Shown here one piece after another: positions 51,832 through 60,513 of a DNA stretch of 64,000 nucleotides. A program made the position numbers and the translations under genes. The stretch is from Deltaproteobacteria bacterium (GTDB lineage: Bacteria > Myxococcota_A > Polyangia > Polyangiales > JADJMO01): positions 1-64,000 of the forward strand of contig JACPFM010000004.1 in assembly GCA_016182965.1 (NCBI GenBank), written 5' to 3'. Each line of letters opens with the position of its first letter. The stretch's first letter is position 1. Below the pieces are notes generated by a model. It made no database searches. It was not told the DNA's origin and saw nothing but the letters and a program-made list of their open reading frames with translations.

Positions 51832-53556
51832 ATGGCGAATCGGCTCGACGCCCTCCACCGCGGCTTCCGCACGCGCTACCTCGGCTTCGAAGAGCTGACC
51901 GCGCAGCTGCAGTCTTGGGCCGAGAACTTCCCCGAGCTCGTGCGCCTTCGCTCCATCGGCGAGAGCCTCGAGGGCCGCCCGTTGTGGCTCGTGACCATCG
52001 GCCCGCAGCCCGATCGCATCCGCCCGAGCGCGTGGGTCGACGCGAACATGCACGCCACCGAGCTGTGCGGGTCGAGCGTGGCGCTCGCCATCGCCGAAGA
52101 CGTGATCCGCCTGCACCTCGATCCGGACGCTCCGTGTCACGAGCTGCCGGAGGGCGTGCGCGCGCGGCTGCGCGACGTGCTCGTGCACGTGCTCCCGCGC
52201 ATCTCGCCCGACGGCGCGGAGTCGGTGCTGACCACCGGCCGCTACTCGCGCAGCGCGCCGCGCGATCGCCGCCCCAACCGCGGTCACCCGCGGTGGCTCG
52301 GCGAAGACGTCGACGGAGACGGCCTCGCGCTGCTGCTGCGCAAGGTCGATCCCACCGGCGAGCTCGTCGAGTCGAGAGACGTGCCCGGGCTGATGCTCCC
52401 GCGTCGCATCGACGACGAGGGGCCGTTCTACAAAGTGTGGCCGGAGGGCACGATCGAGAACTTCACGGGCGACGTCCCCGATCCGAGCTTCCTCGGCGAC
52501 AACGACGTCGACCTGAACCGCAACTTCCCGTTCATGTGGGCCCCCGAGCCGCAGCAGGTCGGCGCCGGCCCGTTCGCCGCGAGCGAGCCGGAGTCGCGCG
52601 CAATCATCGAGCAGACCACGCGCTCGCCGGAGATCTTCGCGTGGATCGACTTCCACACCTTCGGCGGCGTGTTCATCCGCCCGCTCGGCCACGAGCCCGA
52701 CAACAAGATGGATCGCGGCGATCTCGCGCTCTTCCGGCAGATCGCGCGGTGGGCCGAGGAGCTGACCGGCTACCCGACCGTCAGCGGCCACGACGATTTC
52801 CTCTACGAGCCCGACAAACCCCTGCACGGCGATCTGAGCGACTTCGCCTACCACCAGCGCGGCGCGGTGTCGTACGTCGTCGAGCTGTGGGATCTGTTCG
52901 CGCAGCTCGGGATCGAGCGGAAGAAGCCGTTCGTCGACCACTACTCGCACCTCACGCGCGAGGAGCTCGAGCGCCTCGGACGGTGGGACCGCGAGCACAA
53001 CGCCTCACGGCTCGTGCGCCCCTGGCGGCCGGTGGACCACCCGCAGCTCGGCGCGGTGGAGGTCGGCGGCCTCGACACGCGCGTCGGCATCTCCAACCCG
53101 CCCTACGACCAGCTGCCCGAGGTCTGCCGCCGGCACGCCGCTCACGCGCTGCGCGTCATCGCGCTCGCACCCGCCGTGGTGCTCGAGAGCTGCGCGATCA
53201 CCGAGGTCGGAGGCGGTCTGCGCCGCGTGGACGTCACCGTGGCCAACCACGGGTACCTGCCGACGTTCGTGCTGTCCTCCGCGAAGAAGCTCCCGTGGAA
53301 CGAGCCGCTGCACGTCGACGTCACCTGCGAGGGATGCGCGCTGGTCACCCCGACCGAGGCGCATCGCGAGGTCGGTCACCTCGACGGCTGGGGGCGCGGC
53401 CTCTTCGACGACGAGGGCTCGATCTTCTTCCAGCGCTCGCGCGGCAGCACCGGTCGCAAGACCCTGCGCTGGATGGTCCGCGGTGAGGGCCGCTTCACGC
53501 TCCGCGTCGGCAGCTGTCGCACGGGCTTCCTCGAGCAGACGCTCGACATCCGCTGA
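51832..53556 (+). CDS. M14 zinc carboxypeptidase family protein
   Basis: This is a 574-residue peptidase. The zinc ligands are His74 and Glu77 in MHATELCG and His275 in DFHTFGG, and the general base is Glu351 in YVVELWD. DVDLNRNFPF carries the substrate carboxylate-binding Asn-Arg pair. The N-terminal GESLEGRPLWLVTIG is the usual M14 propart-free entry. No signal peptide is seen, so it may act in the cytoplasm, unlike digestive homologues. Residues about 430-574 form an extra beta-rich C-terminal domain (VVLESCAITEVGGGLRRVDV). The start follows TAGCCT by 8 nt; the longer open frame upstream is antisense noise. Confidence 0.88.
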   Translation: MANRLDALHRGFRTRYLGFEELTAQLQSWAENFPELVRLRSIGESLEGRPLWLVTIGPQPDRIRPSAWVDANMHATELCGSSVALAIAEDVIRLHLDPDAPCHELPEGVRARLRDVLVHVLPRISPDGAESVLTTGRYSRSAPRDRRPNRGHPRWLGEDVDGDGLALLLRKVDPTGELVESRDVPGLMLPRRIDDEGPFYKVWPEGTIENFTGDVPDPSFLGDNDVDLNRNFPFMWAPEPQQVGAGPFAASEPESRAIIEQTTRSPEIFAWIDFHTFGGVFIRPLGHEPDNKMDRGDLALFRQIARWAEELTGYPTVSGHDDFLYEPDKPLHGDLSDFAYHQRGAVSYVVELWDLFAQLGIERKKPFVDHYSHLTREELERLGRWDREHNASRLVRPWRPVDHPQLGAVEVGGLDTRVGISNPPYDQLPEVCRRHAAHALRVIALAPAVVLESCAITEVGGGLRRVDVTVANHGYLPTFVLSSAKKLPWNEPLHVDVTCEGCALVTPTEAHREVGHLDGWGRGLFDDEGSIFFQRSRGSTGRKTLRWMVRGEGRFTLRVGSCRTGFLEQTLDIR

Positions 53557-53579
53557 GCTGCATGGCGGCGCGCTCAGCG
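53551..53579. terminator. bidirectional hairpin between convergent genes
   Basis: CGCTGAG (53551-53557) pairs with CTCAGCG (53573-53579), a perfect 7-bp stem. It overlaps the stop codon of the M14 peptidase and the last codons of the facing lipoprotein gene. Confidence 0.45.
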
Positions 53580-54161
53580 CACGACGAGCATGCCGTACGC
53601 GAGGTCCTTCGAGTACGCCTTGTCGACCGAGCACGTCGCCTTGATCTCGGCGGAGGAGACGGTCGCCGTCAGGCCGTCGCTCATGATCGAGTAGCTGGTG
53701 AGCTCGGTCGCCGCCTTCAGCGTGCAGGGCGCGCCGGTGAACGCGGCGTTCGCGTAGAACGTCGAGTCGCGAAGGACCACCGCCGCCGTCTTCGCGCCGG
53801 CCACCGCGCAGTCGGACGTGAAGTCGACGTCCTTCACCAGCCCGGCGGAGGAGTCGCCGGAGATCTGCGCAGGCGTCTTGTCGGCGAGGATCATGAAGCC
53901 CTGCCACTTGTCGAACCGCTCGCCGACGATGAACTTCGAGCCGGCGAGCCCGCGCGAGGACCCGTCGCCGAGCCAGCCTCCGGGCCCGTTGGGGAGCATG
54001 AGCGTCTTCTCCACCTTCAGCTCGCCGGTGCAGTACTTGCCGAACGCGGAGAGATCGCCGGCGAACGGCCCGCCGTCCGACGACGAGGAGCAGGCGACCG
54101 CGAGCGGGGCGAGGACGAGGAAGATGGCGAGCCGGGCGAGCGGCGACGTCGCGGTGAACAT
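53574..54161 (-). CDS. small lipoprotein, function unknown
   Basis: This is a 195-residue protein starting at ATG 54161, with a signal peptide ending LAVAC (Cys24) then Ser-Ser-Ser-Ser-Asp-Gly-Gly. The mature part is beta-rich (LKVEKTLMLPNGPGGWLGDG, GSKFIVGERFDKWQGFMILA, KTAAVVLRDSTFYANAAFTG) with four cysteines likely paired. No family is recognised. It is divergent from the YchF-like GTPase gene. Confidence 0.7.
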   Translation of the reverse strand: MFTATSPLARLAIFLVLAPLAVACSSSSDGGPFAGDLSAFGKYCTGELKVEKTLMLPNGPGGWLGDGSSRGLAGSKFIVGERFDKWQGFMILADKTPAQISGDSSAGLVKDVDFTSDCAVAGAKTAAVVLRDSTFYANAAFTGAPCTLKAATELTSYSIMSDGLTATVSSAEIKATCSVDKAYSKDLAYGMLVVR

Positions 54162-54253
54162 CGGGTTGGCCCGAGATCACCACCCCCGCGCCCCGATCGC
54201 AGCAGAAATCCCGCTTCACGCGAGGTTCGCCCCCGTCGGCCCACGGCCGCCGG

Positions 54254-54282
54254 CTGACCATCGGCGGCCCCGGTGGTAAGCC
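54254..54282 (+). promoter_or_regulatory. putative promoter (-35 CTGACC, -10 TAAGCC)
   Basis: CTGACC and TAAGCC are 17 nt apart, and TAAGCC ends 6 nt before ATG 54289. Confidence 0.45.
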
Positions 54283-54288
54283 CGCCCC

Positions 54289-55326
54289 ATGCACGTAGGC
54301 ATCTGCGGGTTCGCGGGATCGGGCAAGACGACGGTGTTCACGGCGCTCGCACCAGGCGGCAAGGCCGAGCGCGAGGTGTCGTTCGGCAACATCAAGGTCC
54401 CCGACGATCGCGTCGACTTCCTCGCGTCGGTGTTCAAGCCGAAGAAGGTCCGCTACGCCGAGATCACCTTCGTCGACGTCGCCGGCAGCAGCGGCGGCAA
54501 GGCGGGCGGCGCGTTCACGCCGGCCGTCCTCCAGGGGATGAAGAACGCCGACGTGCTCGTGCACGTGGTGCGCGGCTTCGAGAACCCGTCGCTCACCTCG
54601 CCGCCGGATCCGGAGCGCGATGAGCGCCTGTTCAACGACGAGCTGCTCCTGCACGACCTCGGCACCGTCGAGAAGCGCGTCGACCGCATGAAGCGCGAGC
54701 AGAAGAAGGGCGCGGAGCTCGACGCGATGACGCGCTGCCTGTCGCACCTCGAGGGCGGCGCGCCGCTGCGCACGCTCGATCTCTCCGACGAGGACGTCGC
54801 GGCGCTCGGCCCCGGGATCCAGCTGCTCTCGATGACGCCGCTGATCACGCTCTACAACTTGTCGGAGGCCGCGTGGGCCGATCCTGCGTCCGCGAAGCTG
54901 CGCGAGACGCGCCGCGAGAAGAACGCGTCGTGGCTGGCGATCTGCGGGGCGATCGAGGCGGAGATCGCTGCGCTGCCGATCGAGGAGCAGAAGGACTTCC
55001 TCGACGGCCTCGGCCTCGGCGAGCCCGCGCGCAACGTCTTCGTGCGCGAGGCCTACGCGCTCCTCGACTACATCTCGTTCCTGACCGCCGGCGCCGACGA
55101 GTGCCGCGCGTGGCCGATCCGAAGGGGGGCCTCGGCGCGCAAGGCGGCGGGGAAGATCCACAGCGACATCGAGCGCGGCTTCATCCGCGCCGAGATCTAC
55201 CGCCCCGACGAGCTGAAGGCCTTCGGCAGCGAGGCCGCGTTGAAGACGGCCGGGAAGATCCGCGCCGAGGGCAAGGACTACGTGATGCAGGACGGAGACG
55301 TGGTGAACTTCCGGTTCAACGTCTGA
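54289..55326 (+). CDS. YchF/OLA1-like P-loop NTPase
   Basis: This is a 345-residue protein. The P-loop is GFAGSGKTT (residues 7-15), with G3 VDVAGSSGG and a G4 replaced by YNLSEAAW. YchF proteins have NxxE there and prefer ATP. The C-terminal domain (about 265-345, FLTAGADECRAWPIRRGASA, DIERGFIRAEIYRPDELKAF, VMQDGDVVNFRFNV) is the YchF TGS-like tail. It is shorter in the central coiled-coil region than E. coli YchF (363 residues), and the usual INVAKPTPVG-type start is replaced, so it is a divergent paralogue. Ribosome-linked stress functions are known for the family. Confidence 0.88.
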   Translation: MHVGICGFAGSGKTTVFTALAPGGKAEREVSFGNIKVPDDRVDFLASVFKPKKVRYAEITFVDVAGSSGGKAGGAFTPAVLQGMKNADVLVHVVRGFENPSLTSPPDPERDERLFNDELLLHDLGTVEKRVDRMKREQKKGAELDAMTRCLSHLEGGAPLRTLDLSDEDVAALGPGIQLLSMTPLITLYNLSEAAWADPASAKLRETRREKNASWLAICGAIEAEIAALPIEEQKDFLDGLGLGEPARNVFVREAYALLDYISFLTAGADECRAWPIRRGASARKAAGKIHSDIERGFIRAEIYRPDELKAFGSEAALKTAGKIRAEGKDYVMQDGDVVNFRFNV

Positions 55327-55341
55327 GCCGCCGCGCCCGCC

Positions 55342-56709
55342 TCACGCCGTGCGGCACGGCCTGCTGCTCTCCGGCGGGCCGCGACCACCGGTCAGGTGCG
55401 GCGGTCCTTGGGACCGTCCTTGCCCCCGACGACGACGGTGCGGAGGAACTCGGCGGGCAAGAGGCCCTGTCGCTCCGCGATCTGGCGCACCAGCGCCGTG
55501 AGCTCTCGGATCGGCACCGGCTTGCTGTGCATCTCCTCGACCCCGAGCAGGCGGAAGCGGCAGGCGACGCTCTCGTCGAGCGACGCGCTGACGACGATGA
55601 CCTGCGAGCTCGCCCGACCCCGCGGCGTGCACGTCGACGGACGTGCCCTCGAGGCCGCGCCGAACGCAGGTCTCCGCGATCTTCTGGAAGACCGGATCGT
55701 CGTCGACGATCAGCACCGACGCGACGCCGGTGTCCGCCTCCGGCCGGGGCTCGCTCCCGGGCGGCGGCTCGAAGGCGATCAGCTTCGCGCCGGCGGCCTC
55801 GAGCTCCGCGGCGAACGCGCGCACGCTCTCGTGGCGACCGTCGGGCGACTTCGCGAGCGCGCGGGCGAACACGGCGTCGAACGGCGCGAGCGCGGCGTCG
55901 AAGCTCGACGGAGCGGGAGACGGCGCCGACGCGTGCTTGGCGATCATCGCCTCGACGCTGCGCTCCTCGAACGGTAGGCGCCCGGTCAAGAGCTCGAACG
56001 CCATGCACGCGAGCGCATAGACGTCGGTCCGCGCGGTGACGAACTCCCCCGAGGGGCGGAGGAGCGCCTGCTCGGGCGCCATGTACGCCGGCGTGCCCGC
56101 GACGACCTTCTCGCGAGACCTGATCTGCAGCGCGCGCTGGGTGCTCGCGAGGCCGAAGTCGACGAGGACGGGCCGGCCCGTGCTCGCCTCGATGACGACG
56201 TTCTCGGGCTTGACGTCTCGATGGACGAGCCCGACGGCGTGCACGGCCGACAGGCCCTCGGCGATCTGGCGGACGAGCGTGAGCGCGCGGTGCAGCGGCA
56301 CACGGACCCCTTGCGCGGCGTGCGCCTCGACCAACCGTTGGAGGTTGTCGCCGCGCACGAGCTCCATGGAGAAGTACAGCGTGTCGTCGTGCTCGCCGAG
56401 CGCGTAGATCTCGGCGACGTGGGCGTTCCTCACCTTCGCGAGCGCGCGGGCCTCCGACAGGAACCGCTGCATGCCCCCCAGGCTGCCGAGCTGCTCTTTT
56501 GCGAGCAGCTTCAGCGCGACGTGACGCTCGAGCGCGACATCGTGCGCTCTGTAGACGACGCCCATGCCGCCTCGACCGATCTGCTTCTCGATCCGGTACC
56601 GCCCCTCGACCATGAGCTGGGCAGGACGGTGGTCGAGCGGGGCGCCGCAGTTCGCGCAGTTCTGCGCGCGCTCGAGGCAAACGAACGAGCACGCCTCGCA
56701 GGGTCGCAC
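55342..56709 (-). CDS. Ser/Thr protein kinase with zinc ribbon and internally deleted receiver domain
   Basis: GTG 56709 is set by TACCCT 6 nt upstream. Residues 4-21 form a zinc ribbon (CEAC and CANC). The kinase (about 38-310) is intact: GRGGMGVVY, Lys67 in VALKLL, HRDVKPENV, VDFGLAST, GTPAYMAPEQ. A receiver follows (SVLIVDDDPVFQKIAETCV to VDVHAAGSGE). Around 55600 the sense jumps to another frame (SQVIVVSASLDESVACRFRL, then MHSKPVPIRELTALVRQIAE), which stops at 55392. About 35-40 residues, including the phosphoacceptor Asp, are missing at the junction. As written, the kinase frame runs to 55342. The receiver is therefore non-functional. Confidence 0.85.
   Translation of the reverse strand: MRPCEACSFVCLERAQNCANCGAPLDHRPAQLMVEGRYRIEKQIGRGGMGVVYRAHDVALERHVALKLLAKEQLGSLGGMQRFLSEARALAKVRNAHVAEIYALGEHDDTLYFSMELVRGDNLQRLVEAHAAQGVRVPLHRALTLVRQIAEGLSAVHAVGLVHRDVKPENVVIEASTGRPVLVDFGLASTQRALQIRSREKVVAGTPAYMAPEQALLRPSGEFVTARTDVYALACMAFELLTGRLPFEERSVEAMIAKHASAPSPAPSSFDAALAPFDAVFARALAKSPDGRHESVRAFAAELEAAGAKLIAFEPPPGSEPRPEADTGVASVLIVDDDPVFQKIAETCVRRGLEGTSVDVHAAGSGELAGHRRQRVARRERRLPLPPARGRGDAQQAGADPRAHGAGAPDRGATGPLARRVPPHRRRRGQGRSQGPPHLTGGRGPPESSRPCRTA
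55346..55360. terminator. short palindrome between convergent genes
   Basis: GCCGTGC-G-GCACGGC lies 20 nt after the YchF stop, facing the kinase gene. The loop is tight, so the real stem would be about 5 bp. Confidence 0.3.
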
Positions 56710-56715
56710 CTGCGG

Positions 56716-56741
56716 AGGGTAACACGCGCGTGGACTACACC
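56716..56741. promoter_or_regulatory. divergent leaderless promoter pair
   Basis: TACCCT (minus strand, 56721-56716) lies 6 nt before the kinase GTG 56709. TACACC (plus strand, 56736-56741) lies 5 nt before the hybrid-kinase GTG 56747. Only 37 nt separate the two starts, so the promoters overlap. Confidence 0.45.
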
Positions 56742-56746
56742 CAGAT

Positions 56747-59455
56747 GTGCACCCTATGTTTCCGACGATGCCGATCCGTGGTGGGGACGTGAGGGCGTCC
56801 CATCCGACCACGCTCCCGCTCGCCGCGATCCTGCAGGCGGCGCCGGATGCGCTCCTCGTCGTGGACGAGATGGGGACGATCGTGTTCGCGAACGACGCCG
56901 CGGCCGAGCTGTTCGGCGCTGAGCTCGTCGGCAGGCCCATCGACGCGCTGGTCCCCGATGAGATCCGCCCCGATCACGTGCGCCATCGCTCCTCGTTCGG
57001 CGACAACCCCGCCCGGCGCGCGATGGGACGGGGCCGTGTGCTCACGGCGCGACGCGGCGACGGCACGACGTTCCCGGTCGATGTGGGCCTCGCCCCGGTC
57101 CCCGGCTCCGATGGGCTCGTCACGTGCGTCGTCCGCGATCTCACCGATCGCGATCGCGCCGAGCACCTCGCTCGCGTGCAGCAGGTCGCGCTCGAGTCCG
57201 CAGCCAACGCGATCGTAATCACCGATCGCGACGGCCGTATCCGCTGGATCAACCCGGCGTTCACGGCGATGACGGGATGGGCCTCCGACGAGGTGATCGG
57301 CCGCAACACGAGCTTCTTGAAATCGGGCCAGCACGACGACGCGTTCTACAGCGAGCTCTGGACGACGATCACGGCGGGCGAGGTCTGGCACGGAGAGCTC
57401 ACCAATCGGCGCAAGGACGGATCGCTCTACATCGAGGAGCAGACGATCGCGCCCGTGCGCGCAAGGACCGGCGAGATCACCCACTTCATCGCGGTCAAGC
57501 AGGACGTGACCGAGCGACGCCGCGTGGCGGCCGCACTCCTCGAGGCGAAGGAGGCGGCGGAGGCGGCCGCGCGCGCGAAGACCGAGTTCCTCGCCAACAC
57601 GAGCCACGAGCTGCGCACGCCGCTCAACGCGGTCATCGGCCTCTCGGAGCTCCTCCTCGACTCCGACCTGACGGCGCGTCAGCGCTCGATGCTCGAGACG
57701 GTGCACGAGAGCGGCGAGGCGCTGCTCGCGCTGATCAACGATCTGCTCGATCTCTCGAAGCTGGAGGCCGGGCGTCTCGAGCTCGATCTGCACCCGGTCG
57801 AGGTCGAGCCGCTGTTCGCCGCCGCGATCGCGCAGGTCGCTCCGCGGGCGTCGGCCAAGGGCCTCGAGCTCTTGTGGACGCTCGATCGGGGCCTGCCCGC
57901 GTGGGTCATGGCCGACGGCCTGCGCGTCACGCAGATCGTCCTCAACATCGTGGGAAACGCGGTCAAGTTCACCGAGCGCGGCGAGGTCATCGTGCGGGTG
58001 TCGCGCGCCGACCCCGGCTCGCCGCTCGTCGTCGGCGCGCCGGTGCGGCTGCGCGTGTCGGTGCGCGACACCGGCATCGGCATCCCGGAGGCCGTGCGAC
58101 ACCTGTTGTTCCGCTCCTTCCGGCAGCTGGACGCCTCGTCCACACGGCGCTTCGGCGGCAGCGGCCTGGGGCTCTCGATCAGCAAGACGCTCACCGAGCA
58201 GATGGGCGGCTCGATCACCGTGAGCAGCGAGGGCGTGCCGGGCCGCGGCTCGTGCTTCGACATCGAGCTCGACCTCGCCATCGCGTCGCCGCTCGGCGTC
58301 GCGCTCCCCGTGGAGCCGCGCCTTCACGGGGTGCGCGCCGCCATCGCCGCGGAGCACGCCGGACTGGCCGACGCGTTGCGGTCGCTCCTCGAGGGCATGG
58401 GCGTCGAGGCGTCCGTGCTCGACCCCGACACCGATCTCGAACGGGTCGAGGCCGACGTCGTGATCGTCGACGAGGCGTTGGCGCGCGCGTTGCCCCGCGC
58501 TGGCTGCGTCGTCTTGGCGCGCATGGGCTCGAAGCTGCTCGACGCCTTCGAGGCGGCGCCGCAGCTCAGCGTGATCACCAAGCCGGTGCGCCCGCGCGTG
58601 CTTCGCGACGTGCTGCTGCGAGCCGTTCGATCGCGTACCTCCTCCGGTCCCCCTCCGCGTCCGACCCTCGCGCCGCGCCCCTTGCCGTCGGTCGCGGTGC
58701 TGGTCGCGGAGGACAGCATCCCGAATCAGAAGGTGATCACCGCGCAGCTCGCGCGCCTCGGCGTGAACGCGGACGTCGTCGGCGACGGCCGCGCCGCCCT
58801 CGCGGCGATCGCGACCGGCCGGTACGATCTCGCGCTGGTCGACGTGAACATGCCGGGGCTCGACGGGCTCGAGGTCGCGCGCGCGGTGCGGGCGCTCGAC
58901 GGCGCGGCCGCCTCGACGGTGCTCGTGGCCCTCACCGCCGGCGCCATGACCGGCGACCGCGAACGCTGCCTCGCGGCCGGCATGGACGAATACGTGAGCA
59001 AGCCCGTGCGCCTCCCCGAGCTCGAGGCGACCATCCGCCGCCTCTGTACCGACTCGGGCAGGCGCCTGCGCGTCGCCGCGGCGGCGCTCGAGGGCGGCGA
59101 CGACGACGTCGATCGCTCGATCGTCGCCGAGCTCCGCCGCGATCTCGAGAGCGACGCCGCGTTCGACGACCTGGTGACCACCTTCCTCGACAGCGCCCGA
59201 TCACTGCTCGATCGCGCGACGGAGGCGCACCATCGCGGCGATCTGCGCGGCGTGCACCTGGCTGCGCACACGCTCAAGGGCAGCGCGCAGTCCTGCGGCG
59301 CGCCGGCGCTCGCGCGCGTCGCCGACGAGATCGAGCGACAAGCGGCCGCGCGTCGGCCGGAGCTCGTCGGCGCAGGGCTGAGAGAGGCGCGCGCCGCCTT
59401 CGAGCGATACCGGACGACGCTCGCGCGACCGGACGGCGGCCTCGGTCGGCGCTGA
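56747..59455 (+). CDS. hybrid histidine kinase PAS-PAS-HisKA-HATPase-receiver-Hpt
   Basis: This 902-residue protein starts at GTG 56747, with ATG 56756 possible. The order is PAS (about 22-135, LQAAPDALLVVDEMGTIVFA), PAS/PAC (about 143-265, NPAFTAMTGWASDEVIGRN), HisKA with His287 (NTSHELRTPLNAV), and HATPase (NIVGNAVKFTERG, DTGIGIPEA, GSGLGLSISK). A degenerate receiver-like linker (about 530-625) ends ITKPVRPR. The intact receiver has Asp699 in ALVDVNMPGLDGLE, and the C-terminal Hpt has His841 in AAHTLKGSAQS. It is a full BarA-type phosphorelay in one cytoplasmic chain without transmembrane segments, divergent from the Ser/Thr kinase. Confidence 0.92.
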   Translation: MHPMFPTMPIRGGDVRASHPTTLPLAAILQAAPDALLVVDEMGTIVFANDAAAELFGAELVGRPIDALVPDEIRPDHVRHRSSFGDNPARRAMGRGRVLTARRGDGTTFPVDVGLAPVPGSDGLVTCVVRDLTDRDRAEHLARVQQVALESAANAIVITDRDGRIRWINPAFTAMTGWASDEVIGRNTSFLKSGQHDDAFYSELWTTITAGEVWHGELTNRRKDGSLYIEEQTIAPVRARTGEITHFIAVKQDVTERRRVAAALLEAKEAAEAAARAKTEFLANTSHELRTPLNAVIGLSELLLDSDLTARQRSMLETVHESGEALLALINDLLDLSKLEAGRLELDLHPVEVEPLFAAAIAQVAPRASAKGLELLWTLDRGLPAWVMADGLRVTQIVLNIVGNAVKFTERGEVIVRVSRADPGSPLVVGAPVRLRVSVRDTGIGIPEAVRHLLFRSFRQLDASSTRRFGGSGLGLSISKTLTEQMGGSITVSSEGVPGRGSCFDIELDLAIASPLGVALPVEPRLHGVRAAIAAEHAGLADALRSLLEGMGVEASVLDPDTDLERVEADVVIVDEALARALPRAGCVVLARMGSKLLDAFEAAPQLSVITKPVRPRVLRDVLLRAVRSRTSSGPPPRPTLAPRPLPSVAVLVAEDSIPNQKVITAQLARLGVNADVVGDGRAALAAIATGRYDLALVDVNMPGLDGLEVARAVRALDGAAASTVLVALTAGAMTGDRERCLAAGMDEYVSKPVRLPELEATIRRLCTDSGRRLRVAAAALEGGDDDVDRSIVAELRRDLESDAAFDDLVTTFLDSARSLLDRATEAHHRGDLRGVHLAAHTLKGSAQSCGAPALARVADEIERQAAARRPELVGAGLREARAAFERYRTTLARPDGGLGRR

Positions 59456-59510
59456 CGCGGCTCGAGCTCGCGCGCGGATCACCGATCGATGTCGAGGGTG
59501 GCACAGCGGC

Positions 59511-59516
59511 TATCAT
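59511..59516 (+). promoter_or_regulatory. putative -10 element
   Basis: TATCAT lies upstream of a roughly 40-nt leader that contains AGGAG before ATG 59564. This is a conventional, not leaderless, arrangement. Confidence 0.45.
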
Positions 59517-59563
59517 CCCGACGACGGCCGGGTGCGACGCCCGGCTCGGAGCAGGAGAACGTC

Positions 59564-59833
59564 ATGAAGAGGACGTGGCGATGCCCGAAGTGCAACGGTG
59601 CCCGGATCGGCTACTTCGAGACGCTGCCCGACTCGGCGCACGGCGAGGCGAGCAAGCCGCGCATGATCGGCAACCAGGTCGTCGGCAGCTTCCTCGGCCT
59701 CCAGGCGCACCAGGGCGCGGCGCCCGTCGAGGCCTTCGTCTGCACCGAGTGCGGCTACTTCGAGGAGTACGTGAAGAACCCGACCACCATCCCCTGGGAC
59801 CAGTTCGTCGGCTTCCGCTGGTGCGCGCGCTAG
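59564..59833 (+). CDS. small zinc-ribbon protein
   Basis: This is an 89-residue protein. ATG 59564 has AGGAG 6 nt upstream. CPKC near the N-terminus (Cys7, Cys10) and CTEC in FVCTECGYFEEYVKN form a four-cysteine zinc ribbon, with a hydrophobic middle (VVGSFLGLQAHQGAAPVEAF) and a C-terminal FRWCAR. This layout matches short ribbon proteins that bind nucleic acid or protein partners. Its 3' end overlaps the next reading frame by 13 nt. Confidence 0.78.
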   Translation: MKRTWRCPKCNGARIGYFETLPDSAHGEASKPRMIGNQVVGSFLGLQAHQGAAPVEAFVCTECGYFEEYVKNPTTIPWDQFVGFRWCAR

Positions 59834-60282
59834 GGAGAGCCTGTTGCAGAAAGCCGACGTTCGGCGCCTCGCCGTTGCTCCCGAGCGCCGAGGCGAAGCG
59901 CAGGGCGCGCGCGCTCGAGCGCGAGCTGATCGCGCAGACCGGCGACAAGACGCTGGCCGAGCGCGTGTTCTCCGCCTTCGCGCTCGGCCTCGGCGCGCTG
60001 ACCGAGCTCGCGGGCCGCGCGGGCCTGCTGCAGCAGCCCGGCCTCTTGCGCGTCGCGCACCGCATGGGCGCCCTCGAGGGCGGCGTCGCCGAGCCGCGCC
60101 CGTTCGCCCTGCACGGGGGTGAGCGCTCGCTGTCGCGTCGGCTCTCCGAGGATCTCGCCGACCTCGCACGCGCGCGGCTCGGCCTGAACGAAGGGCCGCC
60201 GCCGATCGGAGCGTGGTCGGCGATCGCCGAAGGCCGCGGCAGCGTCAGCCGCGCGCGTCCGATCGCCTGCGCCGCCGAGTGA
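59821..60282 (+). CDS. hypothetical protein, helical
   Basis: This 153-residue frame starts from GTG 59821, overlapping the zinc-ribbon stop by 13 nt; a TTG at 59875 is an alternative. The sequence from LLPSAEAKRRARALERELIA through AERVFSAFALGLGALTELAG, GRAGLLQQPGLLRVAHRMGA and LSRRLSEDLADLARARLGL has amphipathic-helix spacing. That is unlike the Arg-rich noise of antisense frames here, so I judge it coding. No family is recognised and there is no signal peptide. Translational coupling to the zinc-ribbon gene is likely. Confidence 0.5.
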   Translation: MRALGRACCRKPTFGASPLLPSAEAKRRARALERELIAQTGDKTLAERVFSAFALGLGALTELAGRAGLLQQPGLLRVAHRMGALEGGVAEPRPFALHGGERSLSRRLSEDLADLARARLGLNEGPPPIGAWSAIAEGRGSVSRARPIACAAE

Positions 60283-60301
60283 CGCTCACGGAAGCAGGAC
60301 C

Positions 60302-60427
60302 TCAGTGGTGCCCGGCCGACACATACAGCGCCGCGACGAAGCCGACGGCGATGACGATGGCGACGATCGCGGAGACGATGCCTGGATGTCGTGAGACGAA
60401 GCCCAGCTCGGACTTGGAGGCGGCCAT
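60302..60427 (-). CDS. 41-residue single-pass membrane peptide
   Basis: ATG 60427 starts a short protein whose residues about 16-36 (GIVSAIVAIVIAVGFVAALY) form one clear transmembrane helix. The N-terminus is polar (MAASKSELGFVSRHP) and the tail is short and His-rich (SAGHH). TACCTT, a TAnnnT match, lies 8 nt upstream. It is convergent to the hypothetical helical gene. The function is unknown; the size fits small membrane regulators. Confidence 0.5.
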   Translation of the reverse strand: MAASKSELGFVSRHPGIVSAIVAIVIAVGFVAALYVSAGHH

Positions 60428-60435
60428 GGTCGCCG

Positions 60436-60441
60436 AAGGTA
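60436..60441 (-). promoter_or_regulatory. putative -10 element
   Basis: TACCTT on the minus strand, 8 nt before ATG 60427. Confidence 0.35.
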
Positions 60442-60513
60442 GCGGAGCCGACGCGACCGCGCACCCTCCAGGGGGCCGTCCCCTCGTCGAGCTCGATGCA
60501 AGCGGCGCCGGCG

